Positions 22,861-34,638 of a stretch of 64,000 bases of DNA are shown here, in pieces. How positions within the stretch are numbered: the stretch's first letter is position 1; each line of letters opens with the position of its first letter. The stretch spans positions 1-64,000 of the forward strand of contig WPIO01000143.1 in NCBI GenBank assembly GCA_009760855.2, in the 5' to 3' direction. The notes beneath the pieces are model-generated. The model was not told the origin of the DNA and made no database searches. It saw only the letters and a program-made list of their open reading frames with translations. The DNA comes from Cristatella mucedo (lineage: Eukaryota > Bryozoa > Phylactolaemata > Cristatellidae). A program made the position numbers and the translations under genes.

Positions 22861-23159
22861 TCATTCAGGACTAGTATATATTAGACCCGCTTGTTGTTTG
22901 TTCTTTGTCCGTATTTGAATACGGTCCACGTTCTGTTTGTCGGCGGCGTTAATAAATCACAGTAATTTTCTCGACCATTGACTGGTGAATGGCTTCACGG
23001 CAGCACTGCGTCTCACAGTCGATCCTTCGTTGCCGCTGTAATAATAATAATAATAGTAATAAGCGGTGGTGATTGCCGTAAAGGCTCTTCGGTCGTTTAA
23101 TAAAAGAGGCTGTTAAATCAGCTATTATATTGATGTCATCGGCACATGGTCAGTAACAG

Positions 23160-23995
23160 ACATTCTCAAACTGAATGACGACAAAAACCAACACAAGGAA
23201 AACCAAGTGGACTCAGAAATTGGAAAACCCATCGCTCAAAATCTGCTCCACCAGCATATCCCCTATTGAAATGCACGAAATCTAGGCGTCCGGTTCCAAA
23301 GACCTTTCATTAGATGACCACATCAGCTCCCAAGTCGTCTGTTTACTTCCAGCTACATGAGCTTGCTAAAACTTTGGGCTTGGTTAGACAGAGATACTAT
23401 ATCAAAATTGGCCTATGTATCTGCAACTTCTTGTATTGACTCCTGTAACTGACTGCTTGCTCGGCTTCTGGCCTGTGCCATCAAGCGCTTACAGCAGGTG
23501 CAAAACTCTGCAGCTAGGCTTGTCTGTCGTGAGCCTTGCCTTCGCCACATCATCCCACTTCTTGACGAGCTGCACTGGCTCCCAGTAAAAAATTGCATAA
23601 CTTTAGAGTTCTGTCACTCACTTTTAGGTCCCCTTGTTCATTGGCTCCAGCCTACCTATCAGATCTACTCCCCCGCGAGGCTCAGCATCGTACCATCTGC
23701 TTTGTCTGAATCAAATTGTTTAACTACACCGCGTACGAACTTCAAAACCTTTGGATATCGTGCCTTTAGTTTGTATGCTTCCAAAGCCCGGAACTCACTT
23801 CCGACTGGCGTCACGACGTCCTCTGGCTGACCACATTTAAAAAGAAGCTGAATCATGCATCGATTTATCACAGCATTTAGAGGATCCTTGTGATTATTTC
23901 TTTGTGTGTGTATGCATGCTGACATTAAAGTGCACAATTATCGGCGATAATTGAGTCAGCCGGCAACTCCTCGGGTGCCTGTTAATAAAGTATAG
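23160..23995 (+). mobile_element. LINE family B copy with alternative 3' end
   Basis: Decayed reverse transcriptase C-terminus ([45 protein letters not shown]). It ends not in the common tail but in AAGTGCACAATTATCGGC, TTGAGTCAGCCGGCAACTCC and TAATAAAGTATA, shared with 26120-26200. Confidence 0.75.
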
Positions 23996-24001
23996 AGTAA
24001 T

Positions 24002-24090
24002 GATAATAATAATAATAATAACAAATTTGATATAGCACCGTCAGAGAACTCAATCTCTTTTAGGCACTTTACATTTGCTGCTTTGTTCGG
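24002..24090 (-). mobile_element. LINE tail, reverse strand
   Basis: (AAT)n, TTTGATATAGCACCGTCAGA, TTTTAGGCACTTTACATTTG. Confidence 0.75.
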
Positions 24091-24173
24091 CAGCATTTGA
24101 TAATTATGCTTGTTGACATTTTGGATGTTATCGCTGTTTCCATTTTCTCTCTTTTTTATGTGTATTTTTGTAA

Positions 24174-24174
24174 A

Positions 24175-24209
<35 letters not shown>
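24174..24209 (+). repeat. (GT)n microsatellite
   Basis: About 34 bp of GT. Confidence 0.9.
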
Positions 24210-24210
<1 letters not shown>

Positions 24211-24284
24211 AATGTGTGAGTGAGCATGTGAGACCGTGCTTTTTTTGCATTTGTTTGTTTAAGTGCACAGCAAGATATCTAAAG

Positions 24285-24770
24285 TTGGTGCATAGCTGTG
24301 CAGCTACACATGTCTGCGATCGTCGCCATTGCAGCATTTCTCCTTACACCATTTCTCACCGACTGAACTCGCTCCTCGTCCACGAGCAAAGTCAAAGCGG
24401 TTTCACTTACTTTGAGGTCCCTTTATTCTCTTGCGCCTTCCAACCTATTCAAACTACTCCCCCAATCAGACTAGGCATCATGCCTCCCACTCGCCGGACT
24501 CGAGTCGTTTAGCCAGGCCTCAAACCAATCTCAAATCCCCTTATAGACTGTGAATTTGGTTTGTATACAACAACTCATTCCGACTCACGTCGTGACATAC
24601 CCTGACTTGACATTTAAAGGAAGCTAGAAATGCACTTACTCCTCACAGCACTCACTGGGTACGCACGCATTGTCTATAGTGTGTTTCTGCATGCTGACAG
24701 TGTGCATGTAGTCACTAGCCAATCGGCATGCTTCCAGTATATGTAATACAATTGTATTGAATTATCTTAG
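24285..24770 (+). mobile_element. Very degenerate LINE family B 3' part
   Basis: ACACCATTTCTCACCGACTG, TTCACTTACTTTGAGGTCCC, CCAACCTATTCAAACTACTC and a decayed 3' UTR follow the family B order. Confidence 0.5.
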
Positions 24771-25257
24771 GACACTATGCTAAAGTCTTGCTATTATCAT
24801 ACTTATTCATATTATATTTTGTTATAGTCTTGTTATTATCATCCTTATTCATTAATATTATTATTTAGTCTCACTTTGTTACAAGGGTTTGTGAGGCTAC
24901 GAGTGTCCCTGTGGCGGTTGTGTGCATCGACGTGTGAGCCACGATGTGTAGTACGTTGTTAGTAGATCACAGGCTTATTTGATAGCTCATCAAATATATA
25001 TGGTGGCTTTCCAAACGACTGTTTGAAAAACCTTTTGTGCTGACGCAATTCTAGGTGCATGCACTTATCATGCTGCTGTCACATGACTGGAATGCTTCTG
25101 TTGGCATGTACAGCTTAGTACAGGAACAAGTGCTTGCTGCCTACATCAATGTCACACGATAGGCTTCATCAGCCTTTGACAGATGTACCATAACCTAAGG
25201 AAAAAAGGTGAAAATAGCATACATTTAAACATGTACATATGTGGTGACTGCTTGATA

Positions 25258-25318
<61 letters not shown>
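25258..25318 (+). repeat. (TA)n microsatellite
   Basis: About 60 bp of TA. Confidence 0.95.
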
Positions 25319-25320
<2 letters not shown>

Positions 25321-25654
25321 CAGAGGTTACATGCTACACTCTGATGAGCTTGCTGAAAGGGCAACAATGGTTCTGATACATAGGTATAAGTCAATCCGTT
25401 GATAATAAACCAAGGTTACTGTAGAAAGCATGTGCAGAAGGCAGCCACAGTGACACACATAACCAGAGATTTAGACATGGAATCCTATTACGTTTTTAAA
25501 GTGCTATGATCCATATTACAGGTTATAAAAATGATATTTTTGAACAAGTATGTCTTCCAAAGAGGGCTTACAAGAAACGTATGCACTAACTAGTGCTCCT
25601 CCACACTGCCTCAGTACAAATTTCAGTATATTTCCATTTGCTGACGAAAGAAAC

Positions 25655-26115
25655 AGCAAATGTAAAGTGCCTAGAAAGAGGTTATAATAATAATAATAAT
25701 ATTGCACTTGATAAAGCGCCCTCAGAGAACTTAATCTCTTTCTAGGCGCTTTACATTTGCTGCAAAGGGAAATGCAATTGAGTGGTGAGTAATATCATGC
25801 TTGAAAAACAAAAAAAACGAATAATATGGTTAGGGGTGACATGCACAGGGTCAGCGTGCAAATGTGGCTAGTGGCAGCATACACAGTGTCAGCACGCATA
25901 AGCACATCAAGGACGAATCACAGGGACCCACTAAATGCTGTCCTAAATAGGTGTGTTTTTAAGTTTCTGTTAAATGTGGTCAGGTCATGGGATGTTCTGA
26001 CGCAGGTCGGGAGGGAGTTCCAGGCTTTGGGAGCATACGAGCTAAATGCACGGTCTCCAAAGGATTTAAGGTTGAGTTCTCTGACAGTGCTATATCAAAT
26101 GTATTATTATTATTA
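25655..26115 (-). mobile_element. LINE family B 3' end with LINE tails at both ends
   Basis: Reverse tail and 3' UTR (25685-25960) and the end of the coding region (to about 26070) are followed directly by a forward partial tail, GTTGAGTTCTCTGACAGTGC, and (ATT)n. A further forward tail fragment, CAGCAAATGTAAAGTGCCTA, lies just left at 25655. Confidence 0.7.
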
Positions 26116-26117
26116 TC

Positions 26118-27050
26118 ATTACTGTATACTTTATTAACCGGCACCCGAGGAGTTGCCGGCTGACTCAATTATCGCCTACTAATTGTGCACTTGAATGTCA
26201 GCATGCGTAAGCTCGCAAAGGATGATTCACAAGGACAGCACTAAGTGCTGTGATAAATAGATGCATGATTTAGCTTCTTTTTAAATGTGGTCAAGTCCGA
26301 GGAAGTCGTGATGCCAGTCGGAAGTGAGTCCGGGCTTTGGGAGCATACAAACTAAAGGCACGATATCCAAAGGATGTGAGGTTCGTACGACGTGTAGTTA
26401 AACAATTTGATTCAGAAAACCGGGTGATACTATGCTGAGCCTGGTAGGGGAGTAGATCTGATAGGTAGGCTAGAAGCCAAAGAGTGAAGTGACCTAAGAG
26501 TGAGTGACAGAACCGGGACCCAGTGCAGTTCGGCGAGGAGTGGAGTGATGTGGTAACTGTGAAGCTCACGACAGACAAGCCTAGCTGCAGAGTTTTTCAC
26601 CAACTGTAAGCACCTGATTGCAGCAGCCGGTAGACCAGTAATCAGTGAATCACAGAAGTCGAGACGGAATGTCACGTTTGCATGGGCGAATTTAGATGTA
26701 GTATCCCTGTCTAACCAAGCCCAATTTTTTAGCAATCTAATGTAACTGGAATTAAGCAGACTTGACTTGGGAACTGATGTAGTCGTCGAATGAAAGGTCT
26801 TTGGAACAGGACATCAAGATTTCGTGCAGACTCAATAGGAGGCAGAACAGATTTTGAGCGTTAGGTTTTCCAATTTATGAATTTACTTGGTATTGCCTAG
26901 TAAGCTGTTTTTGTCATCGTTCAGTTTGTGAAAGTTTGCAGCCATCCATGTGTGGCTGACATCAATACATGCAGCAAGGGAGTTGAGAGAATTCTACATG
27001 CTGGCCGACTGGGAAGGGATCAAAGCAAAGGTACAGTTGTCATTTTCATA
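26118..27050 (-). mobile_element. LINE family B, reverse strand, alternative 3' end
   Basis: Minus-strand frame: [40 protein letters not shown], and [20 protein letters not shown]. Its 3' end at 26120-26200 is the TAATAAAG / GGCAACTCCTCGGGTGCC type seen at 23920-23993. Confidence 0.75.
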
Positions 27051-27051
27051 G

Positions 27052-27425
27052 AATAATAAAAATAATGCACTTGATAAAGCACCCTCAGAGAACTCAATCT
27101 CTCTCGAGGCCCTTTACATATGCTGCAAAGGGAAATGCAATTAAATGGTGAGTAATATCATGCTTGGTAAACAAACAACATGAATAACATGGTTAGGGGT
27201 GACATGCACAGGGTCAGCATGCAAATGTGGTTAGTGGCAGCATGCACAGTGTCAGCACGCATAAGCACATCAAGGACGAATCACAGGGACCCACTAAATG
27301 CTGCCCTAAATAGGTGTGTTTTTAAGTTCTTTTTAAATGTGTTCGGGTCAGGGGATGTTCTGACACAGGTCGGGAGGGAGTTCAAGGATTTGGGAGCATA
27401 CGAACTAAGTGAAAGCCTATATTGT
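27052..27425 (-). mobile_element. LINE family B 3' end, reverse strand
   Basis: Tail, 3' UTR and the last coding part (reversed [11 protein letters not shown]) end abruptly at 27415. Confidence 0.8.
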
Positions 27426-27705
27426 ACTTGACGATCACATCGGCGAGAGGGAGAGTACAAATTGTGAAAAGAAGTGAACTGAGCAAAGACCCCTGAGGTC
27501 CCCGTATAATGGACATGTGCATGCATGGTTCGCTGACTGAGAAGAGTTAGTGAATCATAAGTAACAGATACAGACATGCATAAACACAAACAGTAGGTAG
27601 GAGTTTGTGCCTTGCTGACCTCGAAACTGCTATCCACTGCAAGCAACGATCCAAATGTTTAAAATGAGGAAAGAAAGCCACTACTCTCCCTTGTACATGT
27701 ATTGG

Positions 27706-27720
27706 TATATATATATATAC

Positions 27721-27790
<70 letters not shown>
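27706..27790 (+). repeat. (TA)n(GT)n microsatellite
   Basis: TATATATATATATACATATA followed by about 58 bp of GT. Confidence 0.95.
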
Positions 27791-27791
<1 letters not shown>

Positions 27792-28094
27792 CAATGATGC
27801 ATTGAACTTCGGTCACACCCTACTGTTGTCACAGATGTCAATCATGCAAGAGACAAAGCCAGATTGATTATATTACAGGTATGAAAATACCAGCAGCTAT
27901 AAATAAAGGACTCATGCCCAGAGACAATCAAGGTAACGGTAGGTAGAACTCAGGTATAGTGTGTACGGACTGCATTTATCCATAACTCCTTGGTATGACA
28001 GCATGTAAGCATAACCTCAGTCGGTGAATAACCAAGCCAACTATTGTCACCTCCCCAAGAGTATATAAGAAAAGACAAGGAGATGAGGTAGAGA

Positions 28095-30290
28095 CTATGG
28101 TTTACCACAGACATTAAACTAACCAGGTCTACCAAGCGCAAGCTTAAAAAAGCATACAAAGGATCAGGACTGACTGTCCATCGACAGACATATCAAGACT
28201 ACTGTAGGTCGTACCAATCGATCCTAGCAAAGGCCAAGTCTAGCTTCTATAGAAACATTGTTGAATCGCAGATGCACAATCCAAAAATGCTGATGTCGAT
28301 CAACCATCTCCTCAACCTCTCCCAGATTAGCTCCTTACCTGATGATCCTTGTGATGATCTAGCCGATCGCTTCTCTCGATTCTTTGTGCAGAAGATAGAC
28401 AAGATCAGGGAGTCCATCCCTGCGACGACAACATCCCCCTAGAATGTTGCTCTCCGATTCCTGGCTGCTCCTCAATGTCTACATTTAAGCAGGTCACTAG
28501 TGATCTAGTCCTGAAGTTCGTATCGCAATCAAAGAAGACAACAAGTCCTTTGGACCCTATTCCCACTGTCCTGCTCCTACGTTGCATTGATCTGCTGCTG
28601 CCATGCATAACTAACATCATTAATATGTCCTTAGCCTCAGGTCATGTCCCAGCACCTTTCAAAAAAGCTGTAGTCAGGCCACTTCTCAAGAAAGCGACAC
28701 TAGACCAAGAGAACTTAAGCAACCACCGCCCAGTCTCCCTTCTATTATTCCTATCAAAGACACTGGAACGGGTCGAGGCGGACCAGCTCAACTCATATCG
28801 AAACTTCAAACCTTGCTAGTAAGTTCCAGTCTAGCTTTAGAGCCAATCACTCCACAGAATCAGCATTGCTTAGGGTGTACAACGACCTACTTAGGAATGC
28901 AGACATGGGTAGAGCGTCTCTGCTTGTTTTGCTCGATCTTTCGGCAGCATTTGATACTATCGATCACGAAGTTCTTTTAGAGTGCCTCTCAACTCGCCTG
29001 GGACTGCTCTGCAATGGTTCAGGTCCTACCTCAGTGGGAGACTCCAGAGTATTGACATGAATGGACAAAGATCATCCGGGATACCTCTGAAATATGGGGT
29101 ACCTCCAGGCTCCGTGTTAAGTCCGGTTCTTTTCACGGTTTATACTCTGCCTCTTGCTGATGTGATTGCCAAGTACAATCTAGGCTTTCACTTCTATGCG
29201 GATGACACTCAGTTGTACCTTTGCTTTGATCCCTCCCAGCCTTCGAGCACCTCGAATTCTCTCAACTCACTTGCTGCATGTATTGATGACATCCACACAT
29301 GGATGGCAGCAAATTTTCTAAAACTAAACGATTGTAAGACTAACTTACTAGCTATGGTCAAACCCAGTGTGATTCACAAATTGGAAAAGCTGACGTTCAA
29401 AATTGGCTCTGCCTTCATACCCCCTGTTGAATCAGCTCGAAATCTAGGTGTCACCTTCCAAAGCGACCTCTGGTTAGACGACCACATCAGCTCCACAGTC
29501 AAATCTGCCTACTTACAGCCGCATAACATTGCTAAATTTGGGCTTGTTTAGATAAGCATACCACGTCTAAGTTGGTCCATGCATTCGTGACATCCCGTCT
29601 TGACTTCTGTAACTCTCTGCTTACTGGCCTACCGGCATGTGCAATCAGGCGATTGCAGCTGGTGCAAAACTCCGCAGCTAGGCTTGTCTGTCGTGAACGT
29701 CGCAGTTGCCACATCACACCACTTCTTGCCGACCTGCACTGCCTCCCAGTCAAGCTACGGATCGAGTTCAAGGTTTTGTCACTCACTTTTAGGTCCTTTC
29801 ATTCATTGGCTCCAGCCTATCTCTCAGATCTACTCCCCCACCAAGCCAAGCATAGTACCACCCGCTTTTCGGAATCCAACAGTTTACCAATACCTCGTAC
29901 AAACCTCAAATCCTTTGGAGACCGTGCATGTAGCTCGTGTGCTCCCACAGCCTGGAACTCACTCCCGACTTGCGTCAGAACATCCCCTGACCTGAACACA
30001 TTTAAAAAGAACTTAAAAACGCACCTATTTAGGACGGCATTTAGTGGGTTCCTGTGATTCGTCCTTCATGTGCTTATGCGTGCTGACACTGTGCATGCTG
30101 CCACTAACCACATTTGCATGCTTACCCTGTGCATGTCACCCCTAACCGTGTTATTCATGTTGTTTATCAAGCACGATATTATTCACCATTCAATTGCGTT
30201 TCCTTTTGCAGCAAATGTAAAGCGCCTAGAAAGAGATTGAGTTCTCTGAGGGCGCTTTATCAAGTGCATTATTACTATTATTATAGAGAC
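28095..30290 (+). mobile_element. Longest LINE family B copy (reverse transcriptase plus 3' end)
   Basis: CR1/L2-type non-LTR retrotransposon remnant. In order and over several frames: SFYRNIVESQMHNPK and the FSRFFVQKID region, [85 protein letters not shown] (catalytic YADD intact), [27 protein letters not shown], then [11 protein letters not shown] to [13 protein letters not shown]. The 3' UTR ends in GCGCTTTATCAAGTGCATTA and (TTA)n. At least three frameshifts or stops; endonuclease and ORF1 are missing. Best local reference for the family. Confidence 0.92.
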
Positions 30291-30334
30291 GGGAGCTGAA
30301 AATATGACGAACTATGAAGCAGGCCATGCTGGAG

Positions 30335-30700
30335 CAATAACAATTTTTCCATAGCACCGAAGAGAACCAAATATCTCTACAGACGTTTTGCCGCTGGTCG
30401 CACGACAACGAATAAGTAAGAATTTAAGACAGGCCGGCCGCCTTCTTCAGACAAATATGCCAAAGCACACAAGAAGAATTCTAACGTTACATGTTAATAC
30501 CCCTGCTTATTAAATATGCACGTATTGCACACAAGTAAGCAAACGCTAAACTTTAATGGAGTTCAGGAAAACCAAAATCGACAGCTTCTATGATTTACAG
30601 GCTTTACCAAACTAACGAATCATGGCCCATTTCTGAGGACTCGAACCTGCGACCTGAGCAGTGAAGAGCAACCACCTTAACCTTCAGCTAAGAGGTGTAT
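30335..30700 (-). mobile_element. Probable SINE, reverse strand
   Basis: LINE-like tail (CCATAGCACCGAAGAGAACC, CTCTACAGACGTTTTGCC) at the left and a perfect reversed B-box (GGACTCGAACC) with head at 30632-30695. The middle is unknown. Confidence 0.55.
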
Positions 30701-31099
30701 GTGCTTGTCTGTTACTTATTAAAGCTGCGATGTCGTCTACGTAGCTGCTATGCTGGAGAATTTCTACAAGGCACACAAAATGGCTTATCTGTAGAGGAAG
30801 CAGCTTGATGGAGATGATGGGTGATGGAATTCCATGGCCAAATGTGGGTGCATTTAGTCTGTAATGCAAAGGAGATGGTGGATGTACTCGAAATAATGGG
30901 TAGTTATAGCTCTGAATGCCTACGGTTTCACCGTAGATGGTACAGTAGTAGCTCACAGGGGTTATGTAAACGGGATTACTATATTGTTGTCTGTTATCGA
31001 CCGAGGAGATGCAGAAAACATCGTCGTGACCAGCATTTTGCTTTACTTTGTTAATAAGGCTGTGCTTAATGCTGAACTTGTATTGTGCAAACAAGCCTT

Positions 31100-31780
31100 T
31101 CACCGAGCATCATTTTCAACTTCATCATAGGAAGAAGGGTGCTGTCGGTTATGGAGTTGCACCTCCCTTGCCTCACCTCAGACTCGTGATGAGATGAGAT
31201 GAGATGAGAGCCTCACCTCAGACTCGTCTGAGGTGAAGCCCTCATCAACTCTTCATTCCCATTCAACGCTGTTTTTATGCGAGGAGCTTGAAAGCCTTGG
31301 ATTCACCGATCGCCATTAGTATTTGAACAGAGGGAATCAACTGCAGTTCACAATTCACTGTTCGTCGCATTCCTGGGAGGCTCGCACGGTGAGACTGACG
31401 CTGCCGCGCTAGCAGTTTGGCCAAGGATTTAGAATGATCGCATGCATGCGAACCTTGCACAATATGGACAAGTTGCAGCATCCTACGGTTGGAACTGGAG
31501 CCGGACCGCGGGACACTTGCAAAGCGAATGGCCATTCCCTATCGAAGACAGCGAATTAAGTCTCATCTGTCGGCATCTGTCAGAGCCTACATAGAAACTG
31601 CCAGCCTAGAAAGTAAATTCGTGTCAGGTTTCAGAGCAAATCAGTGAAAAGTCATCGAGTGCTGCCTCGGTAATGCAGACTTGCGTATGCAGAGTCTCTC
31701 TCCAGTCTCTGCTACCTTCGGCTACGTAGCATTGGGAAACTTCCGGACTGCTTAGACAGATATGCAATACCCAGGTTGGC
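31100..31780. other. No gene recognised; small palindrome
   Basis: (ATGAG)n at 31190-31210 lies between two copies of CCTCACCTCAGACTCGT. The second forms a 10-bp hairpin (CACCTCAGAC at 31214-31223, GTCTGAGGTG at 31226-31235). Confidence 0.6.
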
Positions 31781-32425
31781 CCGCGCATTTGCGACAGCCC
31801 GTCTCGACCTCTGTAACTCGATGCCTGCCTGCTTTACCGACAGGTGCAATCAGGCACTTGCAGTTGGTGCAAAACTCGTCTGCTAGGGTTGTCTGTCGTG
31901 GCGCCAAAGTTGCCAAATCACACCACTTCTAGCCAACTTACACTGGCTCCCACTCAAGCAGCGTAGCGAGTGCAAGGATTTGTCAATCACTCTTACGCCT
32001 TACTCAAATCGTTTAACTACGCCTTGCACCAACCACAAATTCCTAGGAGACCGAGCCATGAGTTCGTATTCTTCTAAAACCGGGAACTCACTGTCGCATG
32101 ACGTCACGGCATGCCCCCTCCCGACTTAAGGACATTTAAAAAGAAGTTATATGTTCGCACCTGTTCGTCGAAACGTTTGCTGGGTACGCGTGATTTATTT
32201 TTGTGCGCCCGTTCGTGCTGCCGGTGTGCATTTTACTACAAACCGCATTATGCATTTTGACATAACGCATGCTACCAGCGGCCCTATACACTGTAATTGT
32301 GCATTTTGAGACTGGGCACGCTACCACTAACCATGCAGTCCTGATTCGTCTACAGCTTATTAAAGGGCTTAGAAAGAGATCGAGTTATCCGAAGACGCAA
32401 CATAAGTGTATTAGTATTATTTTTG
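31780..32425 (+). mobile_element. Degenerate LINE family B 3' part
   Basis: GCGACAGCCCGTCTCGACCT, CAATCAGGCACTTGCAGTTG, TCACACCACTTCTAGCCAAC and a 3' UTR with TGCTACCACTAACCATGC. Confidence 0.65.
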
Positions 32426-32639
32426 TCTTTATTTTTGTTATTGTTATTACTATTACTAGTTCTTCTGGATCTCAGAGGTCAGATTGCGACTCCATTGATC
32501 CCACATCCTTCTTGAGCGCCATTCGTCTATCCTTGGCATCACAGTCACTGCACTGCAATATTTCAATCCAATCGTAGTAGAAAAATTCAGATAGTAGATA
32601 CCAACGGTCAGCAGTCATACAGAGAGCCTGTGACGTACG

Positions 32640-33310
32640 GTGTACCCTTCCTCGAAATCCCGTTTAGGTAAGCTTCTTTTCGAAACCAATGCTGTCCCAC
32701 TTCCCGGTGTTATCTTCAAGCACAACCTATGCTTTCATTTTCAGACCGACTATACGCAATTCCACTTATGCTCCAATCCTGACACCCTGAGTTCAATCAT
32801 TTCACGCTCTCTTGACTCGGTAGCAGCATGAATTGCCGACCTTGACCCTTTGTTAGCGAGCTTTTTCAAATTGAATGACAATAAATTCCAACTAGGTAGC
32901 GTGCAAACCTAGTACTACTACGAAATTTGAAAGCCTAACCTTTTAAGTAGTCTAGACCAGCATATCTACCGTGGACTCTGCAGGCATTCTGGGTTTTTTT
33001 TCCTACACGAATTGCCCATAGACGATTGCATCTGCTCCACTTTCAAGTATATTCACTTGTACGTTCGGGGGGGCTTGCATGGATAAGGAAATCGAAGCCA
33101 AGATGACCCATGATGCATTTCTAGCATCTCGATAACACTTGCGTAGCTCTTTACTTTTTGGAGGTCTCACTATCCCTGCAATTGGCCACTGCAGTTATGC
33201 AAAATTTTGTATCAAGACTTGTCTGCTGTCAGAGTCTAGCACTTCACACTACTTCTCACTAATCTGCACTGGATTCCCATCAAGCAGCGCATCGACTTCA
33301 AGATTCTGTC
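32640..33310 (+). mobile_element. Degenerate LINE family B middle and 3' fragments
   Basis: GTGTACCCTTCCTCGAAATC, TTTCATTTTCAGACCGACTA (decayed YADD region), GAGCTTTTTCAAATTGAATG and, at 33230, a late coding piece. Confidence 0.55.
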
Positions 33311-33847
33311 ATCTTTGGACGTCTCCTTTCTCTTGCTCCGGCCTCCGTATTGTAGTTGTGTTCGCACAGCACACACAGGACCAACGCCAGCAGTTTATTA
33401 CAGGACTCGCAGAGCAGCGGGGAGCACGACTCCCTTCGCCCCTCTCTCCCGCTCGGATGCCCTCTCCTCGGCCACGGCTGTGCATTGGCCGACCCCGATG
33501 GTGAATCCGCCATCTGTTCGCCAGCGGGTTATTGGCCTGTGTCCACGCCTCATTGGAAGCTGACCACAGCTGTGTACAGGCCCCTCTTGATGCTCCCAAC
33601 CGCTGTTTAGGAAAGGATCGGTACCGGCCTGCATATAATCAAACCACACGTGTGTCAACTGCCTAATCAGGCCCCGTATTTGAACCGCCTACCCTTTCAC
33701 GAAAATAAATCTCTTTCTAGACACTGCAGATTCTGCATAGAAAGCTTATAACTCTAATCGTTTGATCGTGGTTCTAAAGAACTCTCCAGCGACCATGTTA
33801 TGAGACCGAGCTATGCTGTCGAAGCCAGAAAGTCACTAATAACAGAA

Positions 33848-33992
33848 AATATAATATAGCTCATGTGTATAGCGTCCTAAGAGAACATCATTTCTATTCG
33901 GGCGCTTCACATATGCCTCAGGGCTCGAGCCGACGACCTCGGCCAGACCTTGGTCGGGGCGAGCACCTTAACCACTGAGCCAAACCAGCTCA
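33848..33992 (-). mobile_element. tRNA-derived SINE with LINE-like tail
   Basis: ATGTGTATAGCGTCCTAAGA, TCTATTCGGGCGCTTCACAT, reversed B-box GGGCTCGAGCC, and the head CACCTTAACCACTGAGCCAA. Confidence 0.75.
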
Positions 33993-34424
33993 GCACTACC
34001 GACATCATCTCGCCGTACGTCATCTCGTGACTTGATTGCACTCGGAAAACAAGCTAAAACCCAGCTGTTCCTCATAGGCTTTACTCGCCGGCGTGAAGCT
34101 CCATTGTGCTCTTTTGATATCGACAACATTTCGAGCACCACTAATTGACGCGATTTATTGGGTTTGAGATCCATTTAGTGACTACCGTTAGCATTTTTCG
34201 ATTAAAACTGCTGCTGGTCTGTTACAGCGCTCCCCCCTAATAATAGAGTTGCAGTAGTCGATCCCAGGGAGAACTATCCGCCGATTGCCTCTGAACTCGA
34301 TCTGGCTAGTCACGACGGGATCGCCTCGCTCGGCCGAGCTCCCATCCTGCGCGCACATCCAAATTACAAGCCACTCCGGCAACTTGGAGTTTTGCATCGA
34401 TTCTTTACGCCGTTACAGATAGCT

Positions 34425-34638
34425 ATGACAACCTGAAAACCCCGTCTAGCGGTTGGGATCGATTTAGGAACCACATACTCCTGCGTCGGCGTTTTCCGAC
34501 ACGGCAAAGTAGAAATTATACCCAATGACCACGGTAACCTGACAACGCCCAGCTGCGTCGCTTTCACGGATCGAGAGCGACTTGTTGGAGACAGCGCGAA
34601 AAATCAAGCGTTCCTGAACACCGCGAACACAGTCTACG
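34425..34638 (+). CDS. HSP70 paralogue exon 1 (contains TGA at 34434-34436)
   Basis: Reads M-T-T[15 protein letters not shown] and on to NTANTVY, ending in phase 1 at a GTAAGC donor. A possible acceptor (CTTTACGCCGTTACAG, ending 34420) lies 4 bp before the ATG, matching the leader-intron layout of the canonical gene. An alternative acceptor, TCTAG ending at 34449, would skip the TGA. Confidence 0.75.

Noticed and set aside
22860-22995. Possible solo LTR end (CGGTCCACGTTCTG, AATAAATCACAG)
   Set aside because: No TG..CA bounded pair or target duplication could be found.
30684-31103. 139-codon minus-strand frame
   Set aside because: A weak WNSI..HLHQA resemblance to a LINE C-terminus was too poor to call.
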